DNA from: WRGA01 sp031553395
GTDB taxonomy: Bacteria > Bacteroidota > Bacteroidia > Bacteroidales > WRGA01
Direction: 5' to 3'
Length of the DNA: 64,000 bases
NCBI GenBank assembly: GCA_031553395.1
Contig: JAVBLR010000005.1
Coordinates: forward strand, 1 to 64,000
Part shown: one piece after another, positions 17,768 through 25,604 of the stretch
How the letters are laid out: every line of letters starts with the position of its first letter
How positions within the stretch are numbered: the stretch's first letter is position 1
Notes under the pieces: model-generated
Databases searched by the model: none
What the model was told of the DNA's origin: nothing
The model's input: the letters and a program-made list of their open reading frames with translations, nothing else
Program-made: the position numbers and the translations under genes

Positions 17768-18481
17768 TTATTTTTCGCTTCCAATAGCTTTCCAAACTCC
17801 GGCAGATAATGCTGCTCCGATAAATGGTCCTACAATAAATATCCACAACTGGCTTAATGCACCCATATTACCATAAACCGCTTCAAATATAGCAGGTCCT
17901 ACGCTACGTGCTGGATTTACAGATGTACCTGTCAACGGAATACACACGATGTGAACAAGCACAAGTGATAAACCAATAGCCAATCCGGCAAAGTTTCCGG
18001 CACCTTTTTTAGAATCGGTAGTACCTAAAACAACCAATACAAAAACAAATGTGAAAATTATTTCAGCAATCAATCCACCTGTAACACTCACTCCCGGCTG
18101 ACATCCGTTTGCTCCTGTTTTAGTCGCAAAAGCACCACCTTGTGCAATATAAGAAGCTCCACCTGCATCAACAAATGAAACCAACAAGAAAAGTAAAGCA
18201 GAGCCAATAATCGCACCGATAACCTGAAACAAGATATACCCTCCTGCATCTTTACCGCTTATACGTCCTGTAAGAAGAGCCCCTAATGTTATAGCCGGAT
18301 TGATATGGCATCCGGAAGTTCCTCCGATAGTATATGCCATAGCTACAACTGAAAGACCAAATCCAAAAGCTACTGTGAGTACCTGTGCAGTAGAACCTAC
18401 ACCATAATTAAATATTGCGCTTCCGCAACCCATAAGAACCAATACCATTGTCCCGATCATTTCCGCAATGTACTTTTTCAT
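17768..18481 (-). CDS. aqpZ: aquaporin Z-type water channel (MIP family)
   Basis: 237 aa, six membrane helices. Both NPA boxes are present: GCHINPAITLGALLTG (NPA at 61-63) and GTSVNPARSVGPA. The His of VHIVCIPLTG and the Arg of NPARS match the narrow selectivity filter of water-specific channels, so this is a water channel rather than a glycerol facilitator. Single-gene unit, convergent with the lipoprotein gene through a shared terminator. Confidence 0.93.
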   Translation of the reverse strand: MKKYIAEMIGTMVLVLMGCGSAIFNYGVGSTAQVLTVAFGFGLSVVAMAYTIGGTSGCHINPAITLGALLTGRISGKDAGGYILFQVIGAIIGSALLFLLVSFVDAGGASYIAQGGAFATKTGANGCQPGVSVTGGLIAEIIFTFVFVLVVLGTTDSKKGAGNFAGLAIGLSLVLVHIVCIPLTGTSVNPARSVGPAIFEAVYGNMGALSQLWIFIVGPFIGAALSAGVWKAIGSEK

Positions 18482-18541
18482 TTTTTCTAATTTTAGTGAA
18501 ACGTTTTAATTAAAATTATCAAGAAAATCTTTATAAGATAA

Positions 18542-19792
18542 TCATTTTGTATTAGAGACGTTAATTAACTTAAAAAGTTTATCCGAAGGGCGAATTTTTT
18601 CATTGATTTTTATAGAGAAACGTTCTCCTTTTACAGTTTTTTCAACCGGTTTCAAATCTACACGAATTTCTTCGACTATCGTTGTTATTGCTCCGGTAGT
18701 AGGACCTGTTATCAAAATTTCATCACCGACTTTCAACGATTGTGTTTCCATTAAAAACTCGGCAACATTGATATTTGGAAAATATTTTATTCCTTTTCCG
18801 ATATATACTTTACGTTGGGCCGCTTCAGAGCCATAATTCATACTCCATTCTCCCAATCGTTGACCTAAATAATAGCCATCCCAAAATCCGCGGTTGAAAA
18901 CTGTACGCAACCGATTATCCCATTGGTCTACTTTTTCAGGAGTAAAATCATTGTTTATATAGGCATTAATTGCTTCTTTGTAACATTCGGTTACCGTACG
19001 TACATATTCGGGACCACGTGCACGGCCTTCTATTTTAAAAACCCTAACGCCAGCATCAATCATCTTGTTTATAAAATGAATTGTTTTCAGATCTTTCGGC
19101 GACATGATATATTGATTTTCAATATCCAATTCGATGTCGCTTTCTTTATCCTTAACCGTGTATCCGCGGCGGCAAATCTGTGTACAGGCACCTCTATTGG
19201 CAGAAGCATTCATCTCATGCAAACTCAAATAACATTTTCCCGAAACAGCCATACACAAAGCACCATGACAAAACATTTCGATGCGAACCAGGTTTCCGGA
19301 AGGCCCACAAATATTTTGCAGTTGAATTTGTTTATATATTTCCGAAACTTGAGTTAAATTCAGTTCACGAGCTAATACCACAACATCAGCAAATTGAGCA
19401 TAAAATTTTAACGCTTCTACATTCGAAATATTCAATTGTGTAGATAAATGCACCTCCACGCCAATACTGCGGGCATACGTCATTGCCGAAACATCCGCAG
19501 CAATAATCGCCGAAACATTGGCATTCTTGGCTGCATCAATGATTTGGCGCATTGTATCCAGATCATTATCATAAATAATGGTATTGACAGTAAGATAACT
19601 TTTTATACCATTTTTTTTGCAAATAGCAGCAATCTCGTGCAAATCGGTAATGGTAAAATTATTGGACGAACGAGCCCGCATATTCAATCCTTCTATTCCA
19701 AAGTAAATAGAATCTGCGCCGCCTTGTATCGCTGCCGCCAAAGATTCCATAGAACCTACCGGCGACATTATTTCGAAATCATTAATAATCAT
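18542..19792 (-). CDS. peptidase U32 family protein, likely tRNA 5-hydroxyuridine synthase (TrhP/YegQ-like)
   Basis: 416 aa from ATG 19792 (MIINDFEIMSPVGSMESL). An upstream ATG at 19840 is rejected because a -7 box lies inside that extension (19810-19817). The TIM-barrel core has GGADSIYFGIEGLNMRARS, and a cysteine cluster is visible (EMFCHGALCMAVSGKC, GACTQICRRGY), expected to bind an iron-sulfur cluster. The U32 signature lies in VFKIEGRARGPEYVRTVTEC. Family members TrhP and RlhA hydroxylate uridine or cytidine in RNA using prephenate; the length fits TrhP (tRNA position 34). Old peptidase annotations are probably wrong for this subgroup. Confidence 0.85.
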   Translation of the reverse strand: MIINDFEIMSPVGSMESLAAAIQGGADSIYFGIEGLNMRARSSNNFTITDLHEIAAICKKNGIKSYLTVNTIIYDNDLDTMRQIIDAAKNANVSAIIAADVSAMTYARSIGVEVHLSTQLNISNVEALKFYAQFADVVVLARELNLTQVSEIYKQIQLQNICGPSGNLVRIEMFCHGALCMAVSGKCYLSLHEMNASANRGACTQICRRGYTVKDKESDIELDIENQYIMSPKDLKTIHFINKMIDAGVRVFKIEGRARGPEYVRTVTECYKEAINAYINNDFTPEKVDQWDNRLRTVFNRGFWDGYYLGQRLGEWSMNYGSEAAQRKVYIGKGIKYFPNINVAEFLMETQSLKVGDEILITGPTTGAITTIVEEIRVDLKPVEKTVKGERFSIKINEKIRPSDKLFKLINVSNTK

Positions 19793-19809
19793 TTTGTAAA
19801 AATATGATG

Positions 19810-19817
19810 CAAAGATA
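19810..19817 (-). promoter_or_regulatory. -7 box for the U32 gene
   Basis: Minus strand TATCTTTG. Transcription would start near 19803, which excludes the ATG at 19840 as start codon. Confidence 0.65.
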
Positions 19818-19825
19818 CAATTTAG

Positions 19826-19887
19826 TGAACGAGTTGACAAGTAAACAAGTAGACGAGATAAGAATGTGATAATCGAGGTTTGTCAAC
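19826..19887. repeat. inverted repeat with word-like arms, U32/recF boundary
   Basis: GTTGACAA (19833-19840) pairs with TTGTCAAC (19880-19887); between them are further near-copies such as AAGTAAAC and AAGTAGAC. Same style as the boundary repeats at 6304, 21044, 55157 and 56298, with different words. Confidence 0.5.
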
Positions 19888-19902
19888 TAAATTTAAAATC
19901 AG

Positions 19903-19910
19903 TAAGTTTG
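19903..19910 (+). promoter_or_regulatory. -7 box for recF
   Basis: TAAGTTTG, only 16 bases before the recF ATG. The gap is almost filled by the palindrome ACTCTTTAAAAGAGT (19912-19926), which touches the start codon. Confidence 0.6.
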
Positions 19911-19926
19911 TACTCTTTAAAAGAGT

Positions 19927-21021
19927 ATGATTTTAAACAGGGTTTCCGTTATCAATTATAAAAGTTTGACACAAATCGAACTTGAATTATCTCCGAAAAT
20001 GAATTGTTTTTTCGGAAATAATGGCATGGGCAAAACTAATCTACTGGATGCTATTTATTATCTTTCCTTTTGCAAAAGCCACACTAATCTTATTGACACT
20101 CAAAATATTAGGCACAACGAAGATTTTTTTATGATACAAGGATATTATTCGTCCGGAGAAAAAAATGAAGAAATTTATTGCGGATTTAAACGTCGTCAGA
20201 AAAAGCATTTCAAACGAAATAAGAAAGAATATGAACGGCTTTCCGATCATATAGGCTTAATCCCGTTGGTAATGATTTCACCTGATGATTATGAACTTAT
20301 CCAAGGAGGAAGCGAAGAACGCCGCAAATTCATGGATATGGTTATTTCCCAATACGATAAGGAATATCTGGATGCATTAATTCACTATAATAAAGCGCTT
20401 CAACAGCGGAATGCGTTATTAAAAGAATTAAATTATGCTGATGATACGTTGTTTGATATTTGGGAAGAGCAAATGACTTCATCCGGAAAACTGATTTTTG
20501 AAAAAAGAACTGATTTTATTCAAAATTTTATTCCTGAGTTTCAGGAATATTACAAATATATTTGTCAATCGAGTGAAGAAGTTTCCTTACAATACGAGTC
20601 TCATTTACAGCAGGACGATTTATTAGTTTTGTTGAAAAATTCACGGGAAAAAGATAAAATTATTGGATTTACCCGAAAGGGAATCCATAAAGATGATCTA
20701 AATATGTTATTGGGTATTTATCCAATTAAAAGAATTGGTTCTCAAGGGCAAAATAAGACATACTTGATTGCATTGAAATTGGCTCAATTCAAATTTTTAA
20801 AGAAAACAAGTAAACAAACTCCTATTCTTTTATTGGATGATATTTTTGATAAATTGGATGCCAAACGGGTAGAACAAATCATTCAATTAGTTGCTCAGGA
20901 TACCTTCGGACAAATTTTTATAACTGATACCAATCGCGATCATTTGGATGAAATCCTGCAAAAAATGAACCATGATTATAAGATATTTCAAGTGAAAGAC
21001 GGGGAAGTTGTTTGTTATTAG
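19927..21021 (+). CDS. recF: DNA replication and repair protein RecF
   Basis: 364 aa. RecF loads RecA at gaps in single-stranded DNA together with RecO and RecR. Walker A GNNGMGKT (30-37), signature region RIGSQGQNKTYLIALKLA and Walker B TPILLLDDIFDKLD are intact, as expected for this SMC-like ATPase. Length is normal. The transcript leader is only about 10 bases and contains a 15-base palindrome. The DUF721 gene follows after a 113-base spacer holding a perfect 60-base palindrome; the recF-DUF721 pairing is common in Bacteroidetes. Confidence 0.95.
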   Translation: MILNRVSVINYKSLTQIELELSPKMNCFFGNNGMGKTNLLDAIYYLSFCKSHTNLIDTQNIRHNEDFFMIQGYYSSGEKNEEIYCGFKRRQKKHFKRNKKEYERLSDHIGLIPLVMISPDDYELIQGGSEERRKFMDMVISQYDKEYLDALIHYNKALQQRNALLKELNYADDTLFDIWEEQMTSSGKLIFEKRTDFIQNFIPEFQEYYKYICQSSEEVSLQYESHLQQDDLLVLLKNSREKDKIIGFTRKGIHKDDLNMLLGIYPIKRIGSQGQNKTYLIALKLAQFKFLKKTSKQTPILLLDDIFDKLDAKRVEQIIQLVAQDTFGQIFITDTNRDHLDEILQKMNHDYKIFQVKDGEVVCY

Positions 21022-21043
21022 TTGATACTCATGGATACTAATT

Positions 21044-21103
21044 GATATTGATAGATATTCGTTGTTTTTAATGCATTAAAAACAACGAATATCTATCAAT
21101 ATC
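21044..21103. repeat. perfect 60-base palindrome between recF and DUF721 gene
   Basis: Two 30-base arms meet at ATGCAT (21071-21076) without mismatch. Outside, shorter TTGATA/TATCAA copies continue on both sides (about 21022-21121). It can form a cruciform in DNA or a long hairpin in RNA with no loop bases beyond the tip. No poly-T follows directly. Confidence 0.9.
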
Positions 21104-21134
21104 TCAATATCAACAAATATCAAGAATTCCAATT

Positions 21135-21425
21135 ATGAGAAAAGTAAATACTCAAAGCTTAAGTGAAATTCTTCATCAAGTACTGAAAGAACAAAATCTT
21201 GATGAGAAGCTGAATGAACAGCGTCTTCTTGATGCATGGCCGGCTTTATTGGGCATAGGTGTGTCGCAATACACAACAAAACTATACATCAGAAACAAGG
21301 TCTTGAATGTTCATCTTTCATCTGCGGTGTTGCGTGCCGAATTGATGATGTCGCGCGAAAAGTTAGTTCAAGCCCTCAATAAGCATGTCGGAGAAGTAGT
21401 TATTTTAGATATTATGTTCCGATAA
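21135..21425 (+). CDS. DUF721 family protein (DciA-like)
   Basis: 96 aa. Contains the family core: DAWPALLGIGVSQYT, LYIRNKVLNVHLSSAVLRAELM and KHVGEVVILDIMFR at the C-terminus. DUF721 proteins are related to DciA, a loader of the replicative helicase in bacteria without DnaC; short versions next to recF are typical of Bacteroidetes. The role here is inferred from family and neighbour. It lies downstream of the 60-base palindrome, so its expression relative to recF may be changed by that structure. Confidence 0.85.
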   Translation: MRKVNTQSLSEILHQVLKEQNLDEKLNEQRLLDAWPALLGIGVSQYTTKLYIRNKVLNVHLSSAVLRAELMMSREKLVQALNKHVGEVVILDIMFR

Positions 21426-21503
21426 TTTTACAACTAATTGATTATTTAAAATTATTTCTATATTTGAACATTGATTTGAATAATAAAAAAGAATTCTATA
21501 ATT

Positions 21504-23045
21504 ATGAAAGATAATCAAAATCAAGCATATATAGCTCAATCAAAAGATAAGGAATTATTCATTCTACCACAAATGGCAAACAGGCACGGATTAATTGCAG
21601 GTGCGACAGGAACCGGAAAGACTGTTTCATTGCAAAATTTGGCAGAAACATTCAGTCAATTGGGAATTCCTGTTTTTATGACGGATATAAAAGGAGATCT
21701 TTCCGGTATTTCAAAACCGGGTGGAGAAAACAAAAAGGTTTCCGAACGAATCGATGATTTTAAACTGACAGATAAAGGATTTCAGTATCAAGGATTTCCT
21801 GTTTGTTTTTGGGATGTGTTTGGTGAAATGGGACATCCTTTACGCACTACTATTTCGGAAATGGGTCCTCTCCTACTCTCTCGATTGCTAAATTTGAATG
21901 ATACACAAAGTGGCGTTTTATCCCTGATTTTTAAAATTGCTGATGACAACGGATTGTTACTGATTGACATGAAAGATATCCGGGAAATGGCAAAATTCGT
22001 AGGGGAGAATCGTAACCAATTCACAACGGAATATGGTAATATATCGGCTGCGAGTGTTGGTGCAATTCAGCGTGTATTGCTTCAGATACAAGAACAAGGA
22101 GGAGATAAATTTTTCGGAGAACCAGCTTTTGATATTCAAGATTTATTGCAAACCGATTCTACCGGGAAAGGGATGGTACATATTTTAGCGGCAGACAAAT
22201 TAATGAATTCTCCCCGGGTTTATTCAACATTATTGCTGTGGCTTTTATCCGAATTATTCGAAAGGCTGCCTGAAGTAGGTGACCTTGATAAACCTAAATT
22301 AGTTTTTTTCTTCGATGAAGCACATCTTTTATTTAATGAAGCACCCAAAGCCTTATTGGAAAAGATAGAACAGGTTGTTCGGTTAATCCGGTCAAAAGGC
22401 GTTGGTGTTTATTTTATTACTCAAAATCCAATAGATATACCGGATGTCGTTTTAGGACAATTAGGCAATCGCATTCAACATGCTTTACGGGCTTTTACAC
22501 CTCGTGATCAAAAAGCTGTAAAATCGGCAGCCGAGACATTCCGCCCCAATCCATCTGTAAATGTTGAAAAAGAAATAACAGAATTAGGTGTAGGAGAAGC
22601 ATTGGTATCTTTCTTGGATGCCAAAGGAATTCCAACTCCGGTTGAACGGGCGTTTGTTTTACCGCCACAAGGACAAATAGGCCCAATTACTGCTGACGAA
22701 CGAAATAGATTAATTCAACGATCTGTTATCTATGGCATTTACGAAAAAGAAATAGACAGGGAATCTGCGTACGAAATTCTGCGTGAACAAGCCGAAAAAC
22801 GAATGAAGGAAGCGCAAGATGCTCAAATTCAGAAAGAACAAGAAAAACGCCGCATGGAAGCCGAAAAAGAAGCTCGAAAAAGAACAACAACGTCCAAAGC
22901 TGATACGGGTGGTGGTATATTCGGTGGTTTGTTCGGAGAAGTAGCAAAACAAACTCAACGTAGTGTTACCCGCAATATCGGGAATCAATTAGGCCAGCAA
23001 ATTGTACGGGGAATATTAGGAAGTATTTTCGGAGGGAAAAAATAA
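21504..23045 (+). CDS. HerA-like ATPase, DUF853 (YjgR) family
   Basis: 513 aa, cytoplasmic. Walker A GATGTGKT (33-40), then TDIKGDLSGISKPG, Walker B KLVFFFDEAHLLF and a conserved arginine-finger region ITQNPIDIPDVVLGQLGNRI. The C-terminus is a charged coiled coil (about 415-460) followed by a glycine-rich end with GGGIFGGLFGE and ILGSIFGGKK. DUF853 proteins are FtsK/HerA-type motors of unknown role. No NurA-like nuclease or other anti-phage gene is adjacent, so a defence role is not supported. The ABC exporter starts 23 bases later. Confidence 0.9.
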   Translation: MKDNQNQAYIAQSKDKELFILPQMANRHGLIAGATGTGKTVSLQNLAETFSQLGIPVFMTDIKGDLSGISKPGGENKKVSERIDDFKLTDKGFQYQGFPVCFWDVFGEMGHPLRTTISEMGPLLLSRLLNLNDTQSGVLSLIFKIADDNGLLLIDMKDIREMAKFVGENRNQFTTEYGNISAASVGAIQRVLLQIQEQGGDKFFGEPAFDIQDLLQTDSTGKGMVHILAADKLMNSPRVYSTLLLWLLSELFERLPEVGDLDKPKLVFFFDEAHLLFNEAPKALLEKIEQVVRLIRSKGVGVYFITQNPIDIPDVVLGQLGNRIQHALRAFTPRDQKAVKSAAETFRPNPSVNVEKEITELGVGEALVSFLDAKGIPTPVERAFVLPPQGQIGPITADERNRLIQRSVIYGIYEKEIDRESAYEILREQAEKRMKEAQDAQIQKEQEKRRMEAEKEARKRTTTSKADTGGGIFGGLFGEVAKQTQRSVTRNIGNQLGQQIVRGILGSIFGGKK

Positions 23046-23068
23046 ATTATCTATCAGAACAAAGTTGC

Positions 23069-23974
23069 ATGTTTTTAAAAGCGGAGGAAATAACAAAACA
23101 ATATGCCAATCATTTGGCCTTGGACAAAATAAACATCCAAGTGCCGGAAAATAAAATATTCGGATTGTTAGGCCCAAATGGAGCCGGAAAAACAACATTC
23201 ATCCGTATTATAAATCAAATTACAGCTCCCGATTCGGGAAATTTGCTTATAAAAGACAGACCTATTTGCATAGACGACATTTATAACATTGGATATTTAC
23301 CCGAAGAACGAGGCTTATATAAAAAAATGAAAGTCGGTGAACAAGCATTATATCTAGCTCAACTGAAAGGATTATCCCAAAAAGAAGCAAAAAAAAGACT
23401 ATCAGAATGGTTTGAAAAATTTGAAATAAAAAGTTGGTGGAATAAAAAGCTGGAAGAGCTTTCAAAAGGGATGCAACAAAAAGTACAATTTATTATAACC
23501 ATTGTTCATAATCCCGAATTATTGATTTTTGACGAACCATTCAGCGGGTTTGACCCTGTGAATGCTAATTTGTTAAAAAAAGAAATACTCGAACTAAAAG
23601 AAAAAGGAGCTACAATTATTTTGTCTACACACAATATGAGTTCGGTGGAAGAACTTTGCGACAATATAGCTCTTATCAATCATTCAAAAGTAGTATTAAG
23701 CGGAAATATCAATGAAATTCGAGATACATATAAGAATAATGTTTTCCAGTTAATTATCAAAGATTCTAATGATACCACTTTTGAGAATAACGAATATTAT
23801 TCTGTTCTTTCTGTTGATCGTAAAAATGAACAAGTCGAAATTCGTATTCAACAAAACAAAGATATTTCAAACAATGAATTAATTCATTTACTATTAAATA
23901 AATACGACATTATTTCATTCAGAGAAGAACTTCCTACAATGAATGACATATTTATCAAAGTAGCTTCGAAATGA
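23069..23974 (+). CDS. ABC-2 exporter ATP-binding protein (NatA-like)
   Basis: 301 aa. Walker A LGPNGAGKTT (34-43), signature LSKGMQQKVQF, Walker B LLIFDEPFSGFDP and the switch histidine in ILSTHNM are present. The signature LSKGM and the C-terminal accessory region (about 215-300, DUF4162-like) are typical of NatA-type Na+ or drug exporters. It overlaps the permease gene by 4 bases (ATGA), indicating translational coupling. Substrate unknown. Confidence 0.92.
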   Translation: MFLKAEEITKQYANHLALDKINIQVPENKIFGLLGPNGAGKTTFIRIINQITAPDSGNLLIKDRPICIDDIYNIGYLPEERGLYKKMKVGEQALYLAQLKGLSQKEAKKRLSEWFEKFEIKSWWNKKLEELSKGMQQKVQFIITIVHNPELLIFDEPFSGFDPVNANLLKKEILELKEKGATIILSTHNMSSVEELCDNIALINHSKVVLSGNINEIRDTYKNNVFQLIIKDSNDTTFENNEYYSVLSVDRKNEQVEIRIQQNKDISNNELIHLLLNKYDIISFREELPTMNDIFIKVASK

Positions 23975-25278
23975 ATAGAATACGACTTATCATACGGCGT
24001 GAATATCTGACGAAGGTTAATAAAAAATCTTTTATTATTCTGACCATACTCACTCCCATTCTTTTTGCAGCGCTAATTTTTGTTCCTCTTTGGTTGACTT
24101 CTATCAAAAGTAATGAACAAAAAGTATTTGCTGTTATTGATGATACTGGACTTTATTCAACTGTTTTTCAGGATACTGAAAAATACAAATTTATCTATAC
24201 ACAAAACGAAGACAACAAATCCATCCAACCCGGACAAAAAGAAATATATGCCTTTATTGTATTAAGTGGGAACTTATTTAATAACCCTGATGCAGTAACT
24301 ATATATTCCGAAAAGACGATTGGCATTGAAGAAAAAAGTATAATACAAAACCAATTGGAAAAATATTTGGAAAATGAGAAATTAGTATCGTTCAACATTC
24401 CTAATATTAAAGAGATTATTAAAGAATCTCATATCAAAATAAAGATCAATACCATTAAGATTGGAGAAAATGGAATTGAGAAAAACTCTTCAAGCGAAAT
24501 GGCGACAGGAATAGCCCTTGTTGGTGCTCTACTTATATATATGTTTATATTTATGTATGGCTCACAGGTAATGAACAGTATTTTGGAAGAAAAAACCAAC
24601 CGGATTGTCGAAGTAATTATCTCTTCCGTAAAACCATTTCAATTGATGATTGGAAAAATTATAGGTACAGCTCTAGTTGGGCTAACTCAATTTTTTCTAT
24701 GGATTTTATTTACAGGTATAATTGTTGCAATATTCAATTTGGTGTTTGGAATAAATAGCCTATCATCAATCGATATTCATCAACAAATAAACAATACACA
24801 AACTAACAACCCTTTAATGAATGCCGATGTAAATAGTATGATTTCCGTTTTTCATGGTATTGATTGGATTACATTAGTCATCTATTTTATTATTTATTTT
24901 TTAGGAGGATATTTACTTTATTCGTCCTTTTTTGCAGCAATAGGATCGGCTGTTGATAGCAATTCCGATTCACAACAATTTATGTTGCCGGTTACAATCC
25001 CACTTCTATTTGCGTTATACGTTGCCATTTATGGTGTTCAGAATCCTGAAGGACCATTGGTATTTTGGTGTTCGATAATACCATTTACTTCGCCAATTGT
25101 TATGATGATGCGTTTACCTTTTGAAGTTCCTGCATGGGAAATTGCTTTATCTATCTTTCTATTAGTAACTTCATTTATAGTATCTACGTGGTTTTCTTCC
25201 AAAATATACAGAACGGGCATATTAATGTATGGTAAGAAGGTGAATTACAAAGAAATATATAAATGGATCAAATATTAG
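23971..25278 (+). CDS. ABC-2 exporter permease (NatB-like)
   Basis: 435 aa. One N-terminal membrane helix (about 19-42) is followed by a large extracytoplasmic loop (43-175) and a cluster of about five to six helices to the C-terminus. SQVMNSILEEKTNRIVEVIISSVKPFQLMIGKIIG is split here as the hallmark pieces EEKTNRIVEVI and KPFQLMIGKIIG of ABC2_membrane_3 permeases. It forms the exporter with the overlapping ATPase gene. Substrate unknown; sodium export (NatAB) is one possibility. Confidence 0.9.
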   Translation: MNRIRLIIRREYLTKVNKKSFIILTILTPILFAALIFVPLWLTSIKSNEQKVFAVIDDTGLYSTVFQDTEKYKFIYTQNEDNKSIQPGQKEIYAFIVLSGNLFNNPDAVTIYSEKTIGIEEKSIIQNQLEKYLENEKLVSFNIPNIKEIIKESHIKIKINTIKIGENGIEKNSSSEMATGIALVGALLIYMFIFMYGSQVMNSILEEKTNRIVEVIISSVKPFQLMIGKIIGTALVGLTQFFLWILFTGIIVAIFNLVFGINSLSSIDIHQQINNTQTNNPLMNADVNSMISVFHGIDWITLVIYFIIYFLGGYLLYSSFFAAIGSAVDSNSDSQQFMLPVTIPLLFALYVAIYGVQNPEGPLVFWCSIIPFTSPIVMMMRLPFEVPAWEIALSIFLLVTSFIVSTWFSSKIYRTGILMYGKKVNYKEIYKWIKY

Positions 25279-25604
25279 CAAATATAACACACTGACAATG
25301 TGCTAATTGCACTCATTATTTGAAGAACAAAAACTCTTTTAAACAAATTTATTAGAATATTATATTATCTTTTATCAAAAAAGGATACCTTTGCGCTCTC
25401 ATTTTTTCGATAAAATATTTATTTAATTATAATTTATTTTTTCAATTATTTATTTCTGCTGTTTTATTATTAGTTTTGTTATAGTATTATTATCACAGTT
25501 TTTGCAATATTAATTCAACAGCATGATTATTGGGCTTCAGGCCTCTCTTATTTACACTAAATTTGAAATAAAACATATCCAAACAATTTATTGATTTATA
25601 AGTT
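25279..25604. other. 326-base intergenic region with a long leader for the Wzc-type gene
   Basis: AT-rich spacer with no ORF. A good -7 box lies at 25386-25393, so the transcript would carry about 205 untranslated bases before the ATG at 25605. No clear terminator for the upstream ABC permease and no known riboswitch were recognised. Confidence 0.5.
25386..25393 (+). promoter_or_regulatory. -7 box for the Wzc-type kinase gene
   Basis: TACCTTTG matches TAnnTTTG and is followed by GC, a frequent context in this window. Confidence 0.55.

Noticed and set aside
21504..25278. HerA-like ATPase followed by ABC exporter considered as an anti-phage system
   Set aside because: No nuclease, SIR2, DUF4297 or other known partner of HerA is adjacent; DUF853 proteins are widespread outside defence loci.
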